A stretch of DNA of 64,000 nt from Mycobacterium barrassiae (GCF_025822765.1 NZ_JACKUK010000033.1:1-64000), one strand, 5' to 3'. Counted from the first letter of the stretch, positions 46,125 through 54,571 are shown. Program-made: numbers and translations. Notes: a model not told the origin generated them from the sequence alone.

Positions 46125-46161
46125 ACTGCGCGGCCCCGAAAAGGGCCGCGCAGTTTCGTTT
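46125..46161 (+). terminator. Rho-independent terminator after the IniB-like gene
   Basis: ACTGCGCGGCCC (46125-46136) pairs perfectly with GGGCCGCGCAGT (46143-46154) over a six-base loop, followed by TTCGTTTA. It separates this transcript from iniB. Confidence 0.9.
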
Positions 46162-46182
46162 ATTGCGCCCTTTGACGACCAT

Positions 46183-46208
46183 CCCCTAACAACCCCCTAA
46201 TCCCCTAA
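46183..46208 (+). promoter_or_regulatory. CCCCTAA repeat cluster upstream of iniB
   Basis: CCCCTAA occurs at 46183, 46194 and 46202 (spacing 11 and 8). The cluster lies about 150 bases before the iniB start and uses the same heptamer as the cluster at 45417-45455. Confidence 0.45.
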
Positions 46209-46355
46209 CGCAAGCGCGATCGCAACCCGAGTTGTACCGCCCAATCGAGGGGATTCGGCCCCGTTTCCGGGGGGTCGTGGCGTCCATAACGTGGTCTTCA
46301 GTTCGCCGGACAGCCGGTGACCAGCTCCCGACAAACACGACCAAAGGACAGAGAA

Positions 46356-47342
46356 ATGACGAACATCATCGACTGGATCCTGGACCTCTTCCGTGACCCG
46401 GTGCGCGCCCAGGAGTTCATCACCGACCCGAGCCGCTCCATGGCCGCGGCCAACCTCTCCAATGTGAGTGCGGCCCAGATGCAGGCTGTCGCAGCCACGG
46501 TGGCACCCGCCGCGGTCCTGCACGGCGGCGGCGACCCGGTCGTCGGGCTCCAGCAGGCGGTGGCGCAGACCCACGGCATCGCGTTTGCGCCGCAGCGTCA
46601 GACCGAGGCGCTGTCGAACAACGACACGCTGAGCCACAACGACACTCGCTTCATGAGCCCCGAGACCCACGTCGCCAACACGGCGGGTGAGGATCAGCAG
46701 CAGGGTGTCGGCAACTTCAGCCTGGACTTCGGCGACATCACCTTCGGCGACAAGACCACCAACACCGCCAACAACGGCGGTGTCGTGAACACCGGTACCG
46801 CAGGCGATATCGATGCGACCAACGTCGACGGTGACGGAAACGTGGTCGGCGACGACAACGAGAACGTCAACACCGGCGACATCGACGACTCCAACGTCAA
46901 CATCGGTGAGGACAACGAGATCGACGACAGCGGGGACCAGACCGCGGGCGGCGACATCATCTCCGACAACGACGGTCCCGTCATCAACGACGTCGACATG
47001 AGCGGCGGCGACGGCGGCGGCGCTGTTGGCGGAGACGGCGGTGGTGGGCTGATCGGCATCGGCAACGACGGTGGCAACGCCTCCGGCGGTGCGGGCGGAT
47101 CGGGCGGCGGGATCGTCATCAACGACACCACCACTGTCGGCGGGAACCAGACCACGGTCAGCGACGTCGACGCCGACGTGCTGGGTGGTGTCTCTGGCGG
47201 CGTCAGCTCCGGGGACAGCTCGGTGGACAACTCCATCGATGACTCGGTGGACAACTCCGGCCAGGACCTGTCGGTCGACAACTCGAATCAGGTCACCACG
47301 GTCGTCGACGTCGACAACACGGTCGACGCCGGCCTGTTCTGA
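46356..47342 (+). CDS. iniB: IniB, isoniazid-inducible protein
   Basis: The 328-residue protein has the conserved N-terminal helical domain (MTNIIDWILDLFRDP...ANLSNVSAAQMQAVAATVAP). A long Asp/Asn/Gly/Ser/Thr-rich region from about residue 100 to the end follows (NTGDIDDSNVNIGEDNEIDDSGD, GGGDGGGAVGGDGGGGL, SVDNSIDDSVDNSGQD). The repetitive part is likely an elongated beta-helix or a calcium-binding surface. IniB is strongly induced by cell-wall inhibitors together with the dynamin-like IniA and IniC. ATG 46356 follows AAAGGACAGAGA. The Mtb homologue is longer (about 479 residues), the difference being in the Gly-rich part. Confidence 0.9.
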   Translation: MTNIIDWILDLFRDPVRAQEFITDPSRSMAAANLSNVSAAQMQAVAATVAPAAVLHGGGDPVVGLQQAVAQTHGIAFAPQRQTEALSNNDTLSHNDTRFMSPETHVANTAGEDQQQGVGNFSLDFGDITFGDKTTNTANNGGVVNTGTAGDIDATNVDGDGNVVGDDNENVNTGDIDDSNVNIGEDNEIDDSGDQTAGGDIISDNDGPVINDVDMSGGDGGGAVGGDGGGGLIGIGNDGGNASGGAGGSGGGIVINDTTTVGGNQTTVSDVDADVLGGVSGGVSSGDSSVDNSIDDSVDNSGQDLSVDNSNQVTTVVDVDNTVDAGLF

Positions 47343-47362
47343 GCCGCAGCACGAAAAACGCC

Positions 47363-47395
47363 ACTGGCGGGGATCGAAAAGCGATCCCCGCCAGT
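47363..47395 (+). terminator. Strong hairpin between iniB and iniA
   Basis: ACTGGCGGGGATCG (47363-47376) pairs perfectly with CGATCCCCGCCAGT (47382-47395) around a five-base loop. No U-tract follows, so it may act as a partial terminator or an RNA-stabilising 3' end that leaves iniB mRNA in excess over iniA-iniC. Confidence 0.75.
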
Positions 47396-47452
47396 CGGCA
47401 CATCTACCGTTGGTACGAAGCGTCTCGCGGCGCCGCCGACAAGAGGGACTTC

Positions 47453-49315
47453 ATGACGCAACCGAGCGAGGGCACGGCCGGCGGGCCGGCCAGACCCGTA
47501 AAGGTCATCGTCGAGCTGATCGACCACACCAGCAAGATCGCCGAGGCGAACGAGCGCGGTGATCTGGTCGACCGGCTGGCCAGGGCCAAGTCCCGGATCA
47601 CCGATCCGCAGATCCGGGTGGTGATCGCCGGACAACTCAAGCAGGGCAAGAGCCAACTGCTCAATTCGCTGCTGAATGTGCCGGTCTCGCGCGTGGGCGA
47701 CGACGAGAGCACCGTGCTGCCGACGGTGGTGTCCTACGGCGAAACCGCCACGGCCAAGCTGATCGTCGCGCGGCCGGACGGTGCCGAGCCGGAGGTCGTC
47801 GACATCGCGATGGACGACATCAAGAGCGATCTGCGCCGTGCGCCGCAGGCCGGTGGGCGCGAGGTGCTGCGGGTCGAGGTCACCGCCGCCAGTCCACTGC
47901 TCAAGAACGGCTTGACATTCGTGGACACGCCGGGGGTCGGTGGTCACGGCCAGCCGCACCTGTCGGCGACGCTGGGCCTGTTGCCCGACGCGGCCGCGGT
48001 GTTGATGTGCAGTGATACCAGCCAGGAGTTCACCGAACCGGAGCTGACCTTCATGCGGCAGGCATTCGAAATCTGCCCGGTCGCAACGGTCGTCGCCACC
48101 AAGACCGATCTGTACCCGCACTGGCGCAAGATCGTCGAGACGAACAAGGGCCACCTGGACCGGGCGGGCCTGTCGATACCGGTCATCCCGTCGTCGGCGC
48201 TGCTGCGCAGTCACGCGATCCAGCTCAACGACAAGGAACTCAACGAGGAGTCCAACTTCCCGGCGATCGTCAAGTTCCTCAGCGAGCAGGTACTGTCGCG
48301 ACAGAACGACCATATTCGTGATCAGGTTGTTGCCGAGATCCGTTCTGCGGCTGAGCATCTGGCGATGAAGGTGAACACCGAGCTGGCGGCGCTGAACGAT
48401 CCGGACGTCCGCGACCGGCTGCAGGACGACCTCGAACGGCGGAAAAGGGAGGCGGCCGACGCGCTGGAGCAGACCGCACTGTGGCAGCAGGTCCTCAACG
48501 ACGGAATCGCTGATCTCACAGCGGATGTCGACCATGACCTGCGTGGCCGCTTCCGCGTCATCGGTCAGCACATCGAGAAGGAGATCGACTCCTGCGACCC
48601 GACACAGCACTGGGCCGAGATCGGCACCGAGCTGGAGAACGCGATCGCCACCGCGGTCGGGGACAACTTCGTGTGGGCGTACCAGCGTGCCCAGGCGCTC
48701 GCCGAGGAGGTGGCCCGCACGTTCAGGGAGGCCGGGCTCGAGGCGGTCAAGATGCCGCGGATCGACGCCCGTGAGATGGGCGCCAGCCTCGGCGAGATCA
48801 AGTCGCTGTCCAACCTGGAGGCCAAGCCGGTCGGTAAGGGGCGCAAGGTCACCATGGGTATGCAGGGGTCCTACGGCGGCGTGCTGATGTTCGGGATGAT
48901 GACGTCGTTCGCCGGCCTCGGCATGTTCAATCCGCTGTCGATCGGGGCGGGCCTGTTGATGGGGCGCAGCGCTTACCGGGAGAACATGGACAACCGGATG
49001 ATGCGGGTCCGCAACGAGGCGAAGCTGAATGTCCGCCGCTTCATCGACGACGTGTCGTTCGTCGTGAACAAGGAATCCCGCGATCGGCTCAAGGGTATTC
49101 AGCGGCAACTGCGCGACCATTACCGCGCCATCGCCAACCAGACGACCCGTTCGCTCAACGAATCGCTGCAGGCGACGATCGCCGCGGCGAAACTCGAGGA
49201 GAACGAACGCAATACCCGCGTCAAGGAGCTCGAACGTCAGCTCAACATTCTCAACCAGGTGCTCGATCACGCAGGCAAGCTGGCGGGCGAGGCACACCCT
49301 TCGGGGGCCACCTGA
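47453..49315 (+). CDS. iniA: IniA, dynamin-like GTPase
   Basis: The 620-residue protein has the dynamin-family G domain: P-loop G60-QLKQGKS67, D158-TPG switch (FVDTPGVGGHGQ) and VATKTDLYPHW base recognition. A long helical stalk follows, with a hydrophobic, Gly/Met-rich paddle (GSYGGVLMFGMMTSFAGLGMFNPLSIGAGLLMG, about residues 470-505) that would insert into membranes. IniA is induced by isoniazid and ethambutol and is thought to remodel or repair the plasma membrane with IniC. AAGAGGGACTTC precedes ATG 47453. It lies 27 bases before iniC. Confidence 0.95.
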   Translation: MTQPSEGTAGGPARPVKVIVELIDHTSKIAEANERGDLVDRLARAKSRITDPQIRVVIAGQLKQGKSQLLNSLLNVPVSRVGDDESTVLPTVVSYGETATAKLIVARPDGAEPEVVDIAMDDIKSDLRRAPQAGGREVLRVEVTAASPLLKNGLTFVDTPGVGGHGQPHLSATLGLLPDAAAVLMCSDTSQEFTEPELTFMRQAFEICPVATVVATKTDLYPHWRKIVETNKGHLDRAGLSIPVIPSSALLRSHAIQLNDKELNEESNFPAIVKFLSEQVLSRQNDHIRDQVVAEIRSAAEHLAMKVNTELAALNDPDVRDRLQDDLERRKREAADALEQTALWQQVLNDGIADLTADVDHDLRGRFRVIGQHIEKEIDSCDPTQHWAEIGTELENAIATAVGDNFVWAYQRAQALAEEVARTFREAGLEAVKMPRIDAREMGASLGEIKSLSNLEAKPVGKGRKVTMGMQGSYGGVLMFGMMTSFAGLGMFNPLSIGAGLLMGRSAYRENMDNRMMRVRNEAKLNVRRFIDDVSFVVNKESRDRLKGIQRQLRDHYRAIANQTTRSLNESLQATIAAAKLEENERNTRVKELERQLNILNQVLDHAGKLAGEAHPSGAT

Positions 49316-49342
49316 CGTCGAGGTGCCTAAGCTGGACTGTCG

Positions 49343-50836
49343 ATGAGCACAAGTGATCAGGTGCGCGCGATCCTGGACGGAACCATCCAGGCGTACCGAT
49401 CCGACCCCGCTTACGCGCAACGGCCCGATGTCCACAACGAACTGGACCGGATTGGCCGCCGACTCAACCAGCCGATCCGCATCGCGCTGGCGGGCACACT
49501 CAAGGCCGGCAAGTCGACGCTGGTGAATGCCCTTGTGGGAGAGGACATTGCACCGACGGATGCCACTGAAGCCACTCGGATCGTGACCTGGTTCCGGCAC
49601 GGGCCGACGCCCAAGGTGACCGCAAACCACAGGGGCGGCAGGCGATCCAACGTGCCGATCGGTCGCGACCCCGTCGGGGGCGGGCTCACGTTCGACTTCG
49701 CCGCGCTCGATCCCGAGGATGTCGTCGACCTGGACGTGGAGTGGCCCGCCGCGGAACTGATCGACACGACGATCGTCGACACCCCCGGTACGTCGTCGTT
49801 GTCCCGGGACGTCTCCCAGCGCACGTTGCAGCTGCTGGTACCGGAGGACGGCGTCCCCAGGGTCGACGCCGTGGTGTTCCTGCTGCGCACCCTGAACGCC
49901 GCTGATATCGCGCTGCTCAAGCAGATCGGCGAGTTGGTGGGGGGATCCACCGGAGCGCTCGGCGTGATCGGGGTCGCCTCCCGGGCCGACGAGATCGGCG
50001 CGGGCCGCATCGATGCGATGCTGTCGGCCAAGGATGTTGCGGCCCGGTTCACCACCGAGTTGGAGCGCACCGGAATCTGCCAGGCGGTGGTGCCGGTCTC
50101 GGGGCTGCTCGCGCTCACGGCGCGCACCCTGAGGCAGAGCGAGTTCGTCGCGCTGGAGAAGTTGGCCGGGGTCGACGCGGCGGAGTTGACGAAGGCGATG
50201 CTGTCGGTGGACCGATTCGTCCGCGAGGACAGCCAACTGCCCGTCGACGCCGCCACCCGGGCCGCATTGCTCGATCGGTTCGGCATGTTCGGGATCAGGA
50301 TCTCGATCGCCGTGCTGCGCGCCGGAGTCAGCGATTCCCTCGCCCTCGCCGACGAGCTGCTGGAACGTAGCGGCCTGGTTGCGCTGCGCGACGTGATCGA
50401 TCAGCAGTTCGCGCAGCGCTCGGACCTTCTCAAGGCGCACACCGCACTGATGTCACTGCGACGATTCGTGCAGAACAACCCCATCTACGCAAGCAACTAC
50501 ATCATCGCCGACATCGACCCGTTGCTCGCCGACACCCATGCGTTCGAGGAGCTCCGGCTGCTCAGTCAATTGCGTTCTCGTCCAACGACATTGAACGACG
50601 ACGAGATCGCTTCACTGCGGCGCATCATCGGCGGCTCCGGCACCGACGCCGCCAGCAGGCTCGGGCTGCAACCCGATGCCCCGTACGACGGTCCGCGCGC
50701 CGCGTTCGCCGCCGCCCAGCGGTGGCGTCGACGCGCCGAACACCCGCTCAACGATCCGTTCACGACGCGCGCGTGCCGGGCCGCGGTGCGGAGCGCGGAG
50801 GCGCTGGTGGCGCAGTACGCGGCTCAGGGCCGCTGA
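49343..50836 (+). CDS. iniC: IniC, dynamin-like GTPase
   Basis: The 497-residue protein has a dynamin-type G domain: P-loop AGTLKAGKSTLVNAL with GKS at 56-58, and D146-TPG in IVDTPGTSSLS, followed by a helical stalk region. It lacks the long hydrophobic paddle of IniA, so it probably works as its partner. It is smaller than IniA, as in M. tuberculosis (493). ATG 49343 follows closely on iniA, one operon. Its 3' end converges on the gene for the first small Thr-tailed membrane protein with only 27 bases between. Confidence 0.93.
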   Translation: MSTSDQVRAILDGTIQAYRSDPAYAQRPDVHNELDRIGRRLNQPIRIALAGTLKAGKSTLVNALVGEDIAPTDATEATRIVTWFRHGPTPKVTANHRGGRRSNVPIGRDPVGGGLTFDFAALDPEDVVDLDVEWPAAELIDTTIVDTPGTSSLSRDVSQRTLQLLVPEDGVPRVDAVVFLLRTLNAADIALLKQIGELVGGSTGALGVIGVASRADEIGAGRIDAMLSAKDVAARFTTELERTGICQAVVPVSGLLALTARTLRQSEFVALEKLAGVDAAELTKAMLSVDRFVREDSQLPVDAATRAALLDRFGMFGIRISIAVLRAGVSDSLALADELLERSGLVALRDVIDQQFAQRSDLLKAHTALMSLRRFVQNNPIYASNYIIADIDPLLADTHAFEELRLLSQLRSRPTTLNDDEIASLRRIIGGSGTDAASRLGLQPDAPYDGPRAAFAAAQRWRRRAEHPLNDPFTTRACRAAVRSAEALVAQYAAQGR

Positions 50837-50863
50837 GCGGCCAATTCAGCCGGGGCCGTTAGC

Positions 50864-51343
50864 TCAAGGGGCGGGCTCGGTCACCGTTTCGGTTTCGGTG
50901 ACGGTGCTGGTCTCCGTGCTCGTACTCACACTCGGCGACGTCGTGGTGGTAGTGGTGGTCGTCGTCGGGGGCGTTGTGGTTGTGGTTGTTGTCGTCGTGG
51001 TCGGCTCGGTGGTCGTCGGAGTGTAGGTCTCCGTGACGGTCTGGGGCGCCGACGTCGTCGTCGTGGTCGGCACCACCGACCTGGAAGTCGTGGTGAGCGG
51101 AGTCAACGGGGTCTGTTCGGCGGGCTCGTCGCCGCCGGTGATGAGTTTGGCGAGCCCGAAGACGATGAGCGCGAACACCACTGCGCCGAGGGCGCCGAAT
51201 CCGACCAGCGCGGCGGGCCGGCGGTACCACGGTCCGGGATCGCCGGGCGGCTGACCCGGCGGCTGGTTGTAGTTCGCGTAGACGGTCGGGTCGTCGTCGG
51301 GGTAGTTAGGGTCGTCGGGAGATCCGTATCGCGCCACGGGCAC
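50864..51343 (-). CDS. Single-pass membrane protein with Thr-rich tail, paralogue 1
   Basis: The 159-residue protein has an N-terminal Pro/Asp-rich cytoplasmic part, then GPWYRRP at about 38-43, one transmembrane helix (about 44-68), and a tail of about 80 residues dominated by Thr with Val/Pro, ending TVTETETVTEPAP. The layout matches the neighbour at 51357 and the end of the Hsp70-like protein, so the three form a family around iniBAC. The start region is identical over 20 bases to paralogue 2, with a TACTAT -10 box two bases before the first GTG. A leaderless start at the second GTG (51337) is likely. Function unknown. Confidence 0.75.
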   Translation of the reverse strand: MPVARYGSPDDPNYPDDDPTVYANYNQPPGQPPGDPGPWYRRPAALVGFGALGAVVFALIVFGLAKLITGGDEPAEQTPLTPLTTTSRSVVPTTTTTSAPQTVTETYTPTTTEPTTTTTTTTTTPPTTTTTTTTTSPSVSTSTETSTVTETETVTEPAP

Positions 51344-51356
51344 CGATAGTAGGCGC

Positions 51357-51794
51357 TCAGGGGTAGGGATTGAGCGTGCGCGTCACATTGGTGCGCGGTC
51401 GTTGCCGTGTTGTTCTCGTGGGTTCCTCTTCGCGGGTTGCGGTTCGGGCGGTCGTCGGTTCGGTCGACGGCGTACTACTCGATGTGGTCGACGTTGACTC
51501 GCTCCCCGATGTGGTCGATGAGGGATTGATGTCGGTGGTCTCCGGGGGACTGGTACTCGTGATCGTCTGAGTGGTGGTGGCCGCCGACTCCGACGCGGTC
51601 GCGGAGAACGTCGGTTCGACGAAGTCGATGGGGGCTTGGTCGGGTTGACCGAACTGACGGGACAACGTCATCGCCGCAACGATCAGGATGCCGACCACCA
51701 CGAGAGCCAGAAAGCTAGCCCCGACCACCGCCGGGGTGCGGTTGTGCCAGGGCTGTCCGTTTTCATCCTCGTCAAACCGGCCGGCCACGGGCAC
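51357..51794 (-). CDS. Single-pass membrane protein with Thr-rich tail, paralogue 2
   Basis: The 145-residue protein has GQPWHNRTP at about 13-21, one transmembrane helix (about 22-44, PAVVGASFLALVVVGILIVAAM), and a Ser/Thr-rich exterior tail rich in acidic residues (FVEPTFSATASESAATTTQTITSTSPPE...), ending in a basic Arg/Thr stretch. It is the tandem paralogue of the gene at 50864, 13 bases away on the same strand. Its start shares 20 identical bases (CTACTATCGGTGCCCGTGGC), including a TACTAT -10, so a leaderless start at GTG 51788 (MAGRFDEDENG) is likely. The unusually Thr-rich surface suggests glycosylation in the cell wall. Confidence 0.72.
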   Translation of the reverse strand: MPVAGRFDEDENGQPWHNRTPAVVGASFLALVVVGILIVAAMTLSRQFGQPDQAPIDFVEPTFSATASESAATTTQTITSTSPPETTDINPSSTTSGSESTSTTSSSTPSTEPTTARTATREEEPTRTTRQRPRTNVTRTLNPYP

Positions 51795-51828
51795 CGATAG
51801 TAGCCGCGACCTGCATCTCCACGCCTGT

Positions 51829-52773
51829 TCAAGTGAGCTGGGGGAGCACCTCTGCGGCGAAGAAATCCAGGTGGTCGAGGTCGGACATGTCCAGTAGCTG
51901 CAGGTAGACCCGCTGCACACCGATCTCCAGGTAGGGGCCGAGCTTGTCGACGATCTCCGTGGGCGTCCCCACCAGCGGGGAGTTGCCGCGCATCTCGTCG
52001 ACCTCGCGACCGATCGCCGCGGCCCGCCGCGCGATCTCCTGCTCGTCGCGCCCAGCGCACACCACGAAGGCCGCGGAGTACGTCAGCGAGTCCGCCGCGC
52101 GTCCCGCGTCCGCCAGCGCCGAGGCGACCCGTCCGTACTGGGTCTTGGCCACGTCGACCGGTGCGAACGGAATGTTGAACTCGGAGGCGAATGCCGCGGT
52201 CAGCGCCGGCGTGCGCTTGGCACCCCCACCCCCGATGATGATCGGCGGATGGGGCTCCTGAACAGGTTTGGGCAGGGCGGGGGAGTCCGCAACCGTGTAG
52301 TGGGTCCCCGAGAAGTCGAACGTCTCACCCGGCGGGGTGGTCCAGAGTCCCGTGATGATGCTGAGTTGCTCAGTCAACCGGTCGAACCGCTCACCCAACG
52401 ACGGGAACGGGATGGCATACGCCTTGTGCTCGGCCTCGAACCAGCCGGCGCCCAGACCCAATTCGACGCGGCCGCGACTCATCTCGTCGACCTGTGCGAC
52501 GGCGATCGCCAATGGGCCCGGATAGCGGAACGTGGCCGAGGTGACCAGCGTGCCGAGGCGGATCGAGGCTGTCTCCCGCGCGATCGCACCCAGCGTGACC
52601 CAGGAGTCGGTCGGCCCGGGCAGGCCGTCGCCGCTCATCGCGGTGTAGTGGTCAGAGCGGAAGAACGCCGAGTATCCGGCGGCCTCGGCCGCACGCGCGA
52701 CCGCCAGTTGGTCGCCATAGGTGGCGCCTTGCTGCGGTTCGACGAAGACCCTGAAGTCGAGTGGCGAATTCAT
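51829..52773 (-). CDS. LLM-class F420-dependent oxidoreductase
   Basis: The 314-residue protein has the luciferase-like monooxygenase TIM barrel: N-terminal DFRVFVEPQQGATYGDQLAVARAAEAAGYSAFFRSDHY, the hallmark RGRVELGLGAGWFEAEHKAYAIPFPS, and HPPIIIGGGGAKRTPAL. Mycobacterial members of this kind bind coenzyme F420 and reduce small organic substrates. ATG 52773 is the start. It follows lpqJ by 30 bases in the opposite reading direction of iniC and lies on the same strand as the Thr-tailed genes, 35 bases upstream of paralogue 2. Substrate unknown. Confidence 0.88.
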   Translation of the reverse strand: MNSPLDFRVFVEPQQGATYGDQLAVARAAEAAGYSAFFRSDHYTAMSGDGLPGPTDSWVTLGAIARETASIRLGTLVTSATFRYPGPLAIAVAQVDEMSRGRVELGLGAGWFEAEHKAYAIPFPSLGERFDRLTEQLSIITGLWTTPPGETFDFSGTHYTVADSPALPKPVQEPHPPIIIGGGGAKRTPALTAAFASEFNIPFAPVDVAKTQYGRVASALADAGRAADSLTYSAAFVVCAGRDEQEIARRAAAIGREVDEMRGNSPLVGTPTEIVDKLGPYLEIGVQRVYLQLLDMSDLDHLDFFAAEVLPQLT

Positions 52774-52802
52774 GGGGGCCAGCGTAGGCGTCCCGCCTTG
52801 GC

Positions 52803-53342
52803 TCAGAAGACCTCGACTCCTGAGGTGTTGATGAACATGCCGTGGCCGGTGCTGTCGTTGGTGAACCGGGTGCCGTCGCTGCTCGCCTCGATCGTCCAGC
52901 CGAGCGCGTGATAGATCTGGTAGTCCAGCGTGACGGCGGGGATGTTGCCCAGATTGCCCACCACCCAGCGCATGCCGCCGTCGGCGGTGACGCTCACCCC
53001 GTTGGCGGGCATGCCGTTCACCTCGATCGCATTGTTGAAGTCCGATTCGCAGCCGACCTCCTCCCGGGAGATCTGGCAGCGCGTCTTGCCGGACTTCGTT
53101 TCGATGAACACATAGCCGGACTCGTCGGGCGGCAGCGTCTGTCCGCCGGTCGGCGGTGCGGACGGCGTTGTGCCGGTCGGTGGGGGCGTTCTGGTCGGTC
53201 GTGTGGTCGGGAAGCTGGGCTCGCTCGCCGAGGTGTCGGATGCGACCGGATTGCCGTCGATGGTCGTGGAGCAGCCGGCGGCCGTCAGGGTGAGGGACAG
53301 CAGAAGCCCAACGGCGAGGCCGACTTTCGCCCGGTGCGACAT
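52803..53342 (-). CDS. lpqJ: Lipoprotein LpqJ-like
   Basis: This 179-residue lipoprotein has a signal peptide with lipobox TAAGC (residues 20-24), then a Pro/Thr-rich spacer (SFPTTRPTRTPPPTGTTPSAPP). A globular C-terminal domain with two cysteines follows (KTRCQISREEVGCESDF, then GHGMFINTSGVEVF). It is anchored to the outer face of the plasma membrane; no enzymatic motif is evident. Position between ini and dnaK matches lpqJ (Rv0344c). ATG 53342 is the start. It is on the same strand as, and 30 bases upstream of, the LLM oxidoreductase. Confidence 0.85.
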   Translation of the reverse strand: MSHRAKVGLAVGLLLSLTLTAAGCSTTIDGNPVASDTSASEPSFPTTRPTRTPPPTGTTPSAPPTGGQTLPPDESGYVFIETKSGKTRCQISREEVGCESDFNNAIEVNGMPANGVSVTADGGMRWVVGNLGNIPAVTLDYQIYHALGWTIEASSDGTRFTNDSTGHGMFINTSGVEVF

Positions 53343-53365
53343 GGGGTCAGGCTACGCGCCCGACG

Positions 53366-53986
53366 TCACAAACCCCGGCGCGCAGCGCGGACGGCCTGCG
53401 CAACCTGCGCGTCGGAGAAGGTCAATCGGGCTTCATCGCGGCCCGCGACGAACATGGTGAGCTCCCCGATGTCGCCGGTGACCGTGAGCTCGGGACCACG
53501 TCCGACCGTCGCCACCGTCTGACCGTCGGGCGTGGACAGGGTTACGCGGGCAGGCACCTTGCCCATCGTCAGCCGCGACATCACGGCAAGCGGACGTCGC
53601 AGTGCGGCGATCGTGTCGGCATCGAGAGCGCGTGGCTCCCAGCCGGTTTGGGCCCGACGCACATCCTCGTGGTGGATGAACATTTCATCCATGTTCGCGA
53701 CGGCGTCGACGAGTTTGAACGGCGACAGCAGCGGCGGACCCGATGCGATCTTGTCCACCAACTCATCCCAACCCGTGGATGCGGCGGTCTGACGCTGCAC
53801 CCGGTCGGTGTAGCCGGCGAGAAACGGGATCGCGATGCCGGGCGCGGCGTCGAGCCTGCGCTCGCGCACGACGAGATGGGCCGCGAGATCTCGGGTGGTC
53901 CATCCCTCGCACAAGGTCGGCAAGTCGGGTCCGATCTCGCTCATCGTCGCCACCAGGGCCGCGCGCTCGCGCTGGGCTGCAGTCAT
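53366..53986 (-). CDS. DinB-like metal-binding protein (TIGR03085/mycothiol-dependent type)
   Basis: The 206-residue protein has the DinB-type N-terminal bundle (ERAALVATMSEIGPDLPTLCEGWTTRDLAAHLVVRERRLDAAPG) with the metal-binding His pattern H36 and HHEDVRR (about 105), typical of the TIGR03083/03085 group. It probably acts in a mycothiol-dependent reaction. ATG 53986 is the start. It lies 23 bases upstream of lpqJ on the same strand. Exact reaction unknown. Confidence 0.85.
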   Translation of the reverse strand: MTAAQRERAALVATMSEIGPDLPTLCEGWTTRDLAAHLVVRERRLDAAPGIAIPFLAGYTDRVQRQTAASTGWDELVDKIASGPPLLSPFKLVDAVANMDEMFIHHEDVRRAQTGWEPRALDADTIAALRRPLAVMSRLTMGKVPARVTLSTPDGQTVATVGRGPELTVTGDIGELTMFVAGRDEARLTFSDAQVAQAVRAARRGL

Positions 53987-54029
53987 GCCTCACCCTAGGC
54001 ATGTCCCAGCGGGGCGTACATACCTGCAG

Positions 54030-54347
54030 CTACGGCGTGGGCGTTGGAGCCGGCGGGTTGGGCGCCCGTGAGGTTGGACCCATCGGCCCATGTGGCCAGG
54101 GGCTGTTCGGCCCCATCATGCCGGAGCCAGGTTCCCCAGGTCCCCCGTGGTGCCGGCCCGGAAAGTCGGCACCATCGGTGCTGCGGCCGATGAAGAATCC
54201 CGAAAAGAACACCACCGCAACGATGAACACGGTCGCGGCGGCGATTCCCGCCCAAACCAGGAGCTGGACCGCGGTGCTGCCCTCGCGGCGTGCGGGGACA
54301 GGCGTCAGCGGCGACTCCACTCGATCAGCCGTTGTTTGATCAGTCAT
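54030..54347 (-). CDS. Small single-pass membrane protein
   Basis: The 105-residue protein has an acidic N-terminus (MTDQTTADRVESPLTPVPARREGST), one transmembrane helix (VQLLVWAGIAAATVFIVAVVFFSGFFIG, about 28-55) and a Gly/Pro/His-rich tail (FPGRHHGGPGEPGSGMMGPNSPWPHGPMGP...PAPTPTP). It is similar in plan to the Thr-tailed proteins but without Thr runs or the PWYxRP motif. AAGGAGG precedes ATG 54347 with good spacing. It is divergent from dnaK; the 277-base gap between them holds the dnaK control sites. Function unknown. Confidence 0.72.
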   Translation of the reverse strand: MTDQTTADRVESPLTPVPARREGSTAVQLLVWAGIAAATVFIVAVVFFSGFFIGRSTDGADFPGRHHGGPGEPGSGMMGPNSPWPHGPMGPTSRAPNPPAPTPTP

Positions 54348-54516
54348 CGTGCGGCCTCCTTCACGAGCCGAACAGCGGCCCAGGTCGAGGATGCGCTTCG
54401 GAAACCTCGCCGAGTAGGGCCGATGGTCCACGGCGCGAGGTTCCAAAGCCCGTTCCGGACAAAGTTGTGCGCACTCGGGAACAAACCGGGTGAACCTGCC
54501 GTTGTCCCGTCTGACA

Positions 54517-54537
54517 GTTGAGCGCACAAGACTCAAG
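54517..54537. promoter_or_regulatory. HAIR element 1 (HspR operator)
   Basis: GTTGAGC-N7-ACTCAAG matches the HAIR consensus CTTGAGT-N7-ACTCAAG at 12 of 14 positions. It lies 88 to 108 bases ahead of dnaK, just before a TTGACA -35-like sequence at 54544. Confidence 0.85.
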
Positions 54538-54571
54538 TCTGGGTTGACAGGATAAGGTCGACCGGAGCAGT

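Noticed and set aside
47288-50440. Long minus-strand open frame of over 1000 codons across iniA and iniC
   Set aside because: The plus strand encodes dynamin-like GTPases with intact motifs. The opposite frame is Arg/His/Gln-biased with no domain.
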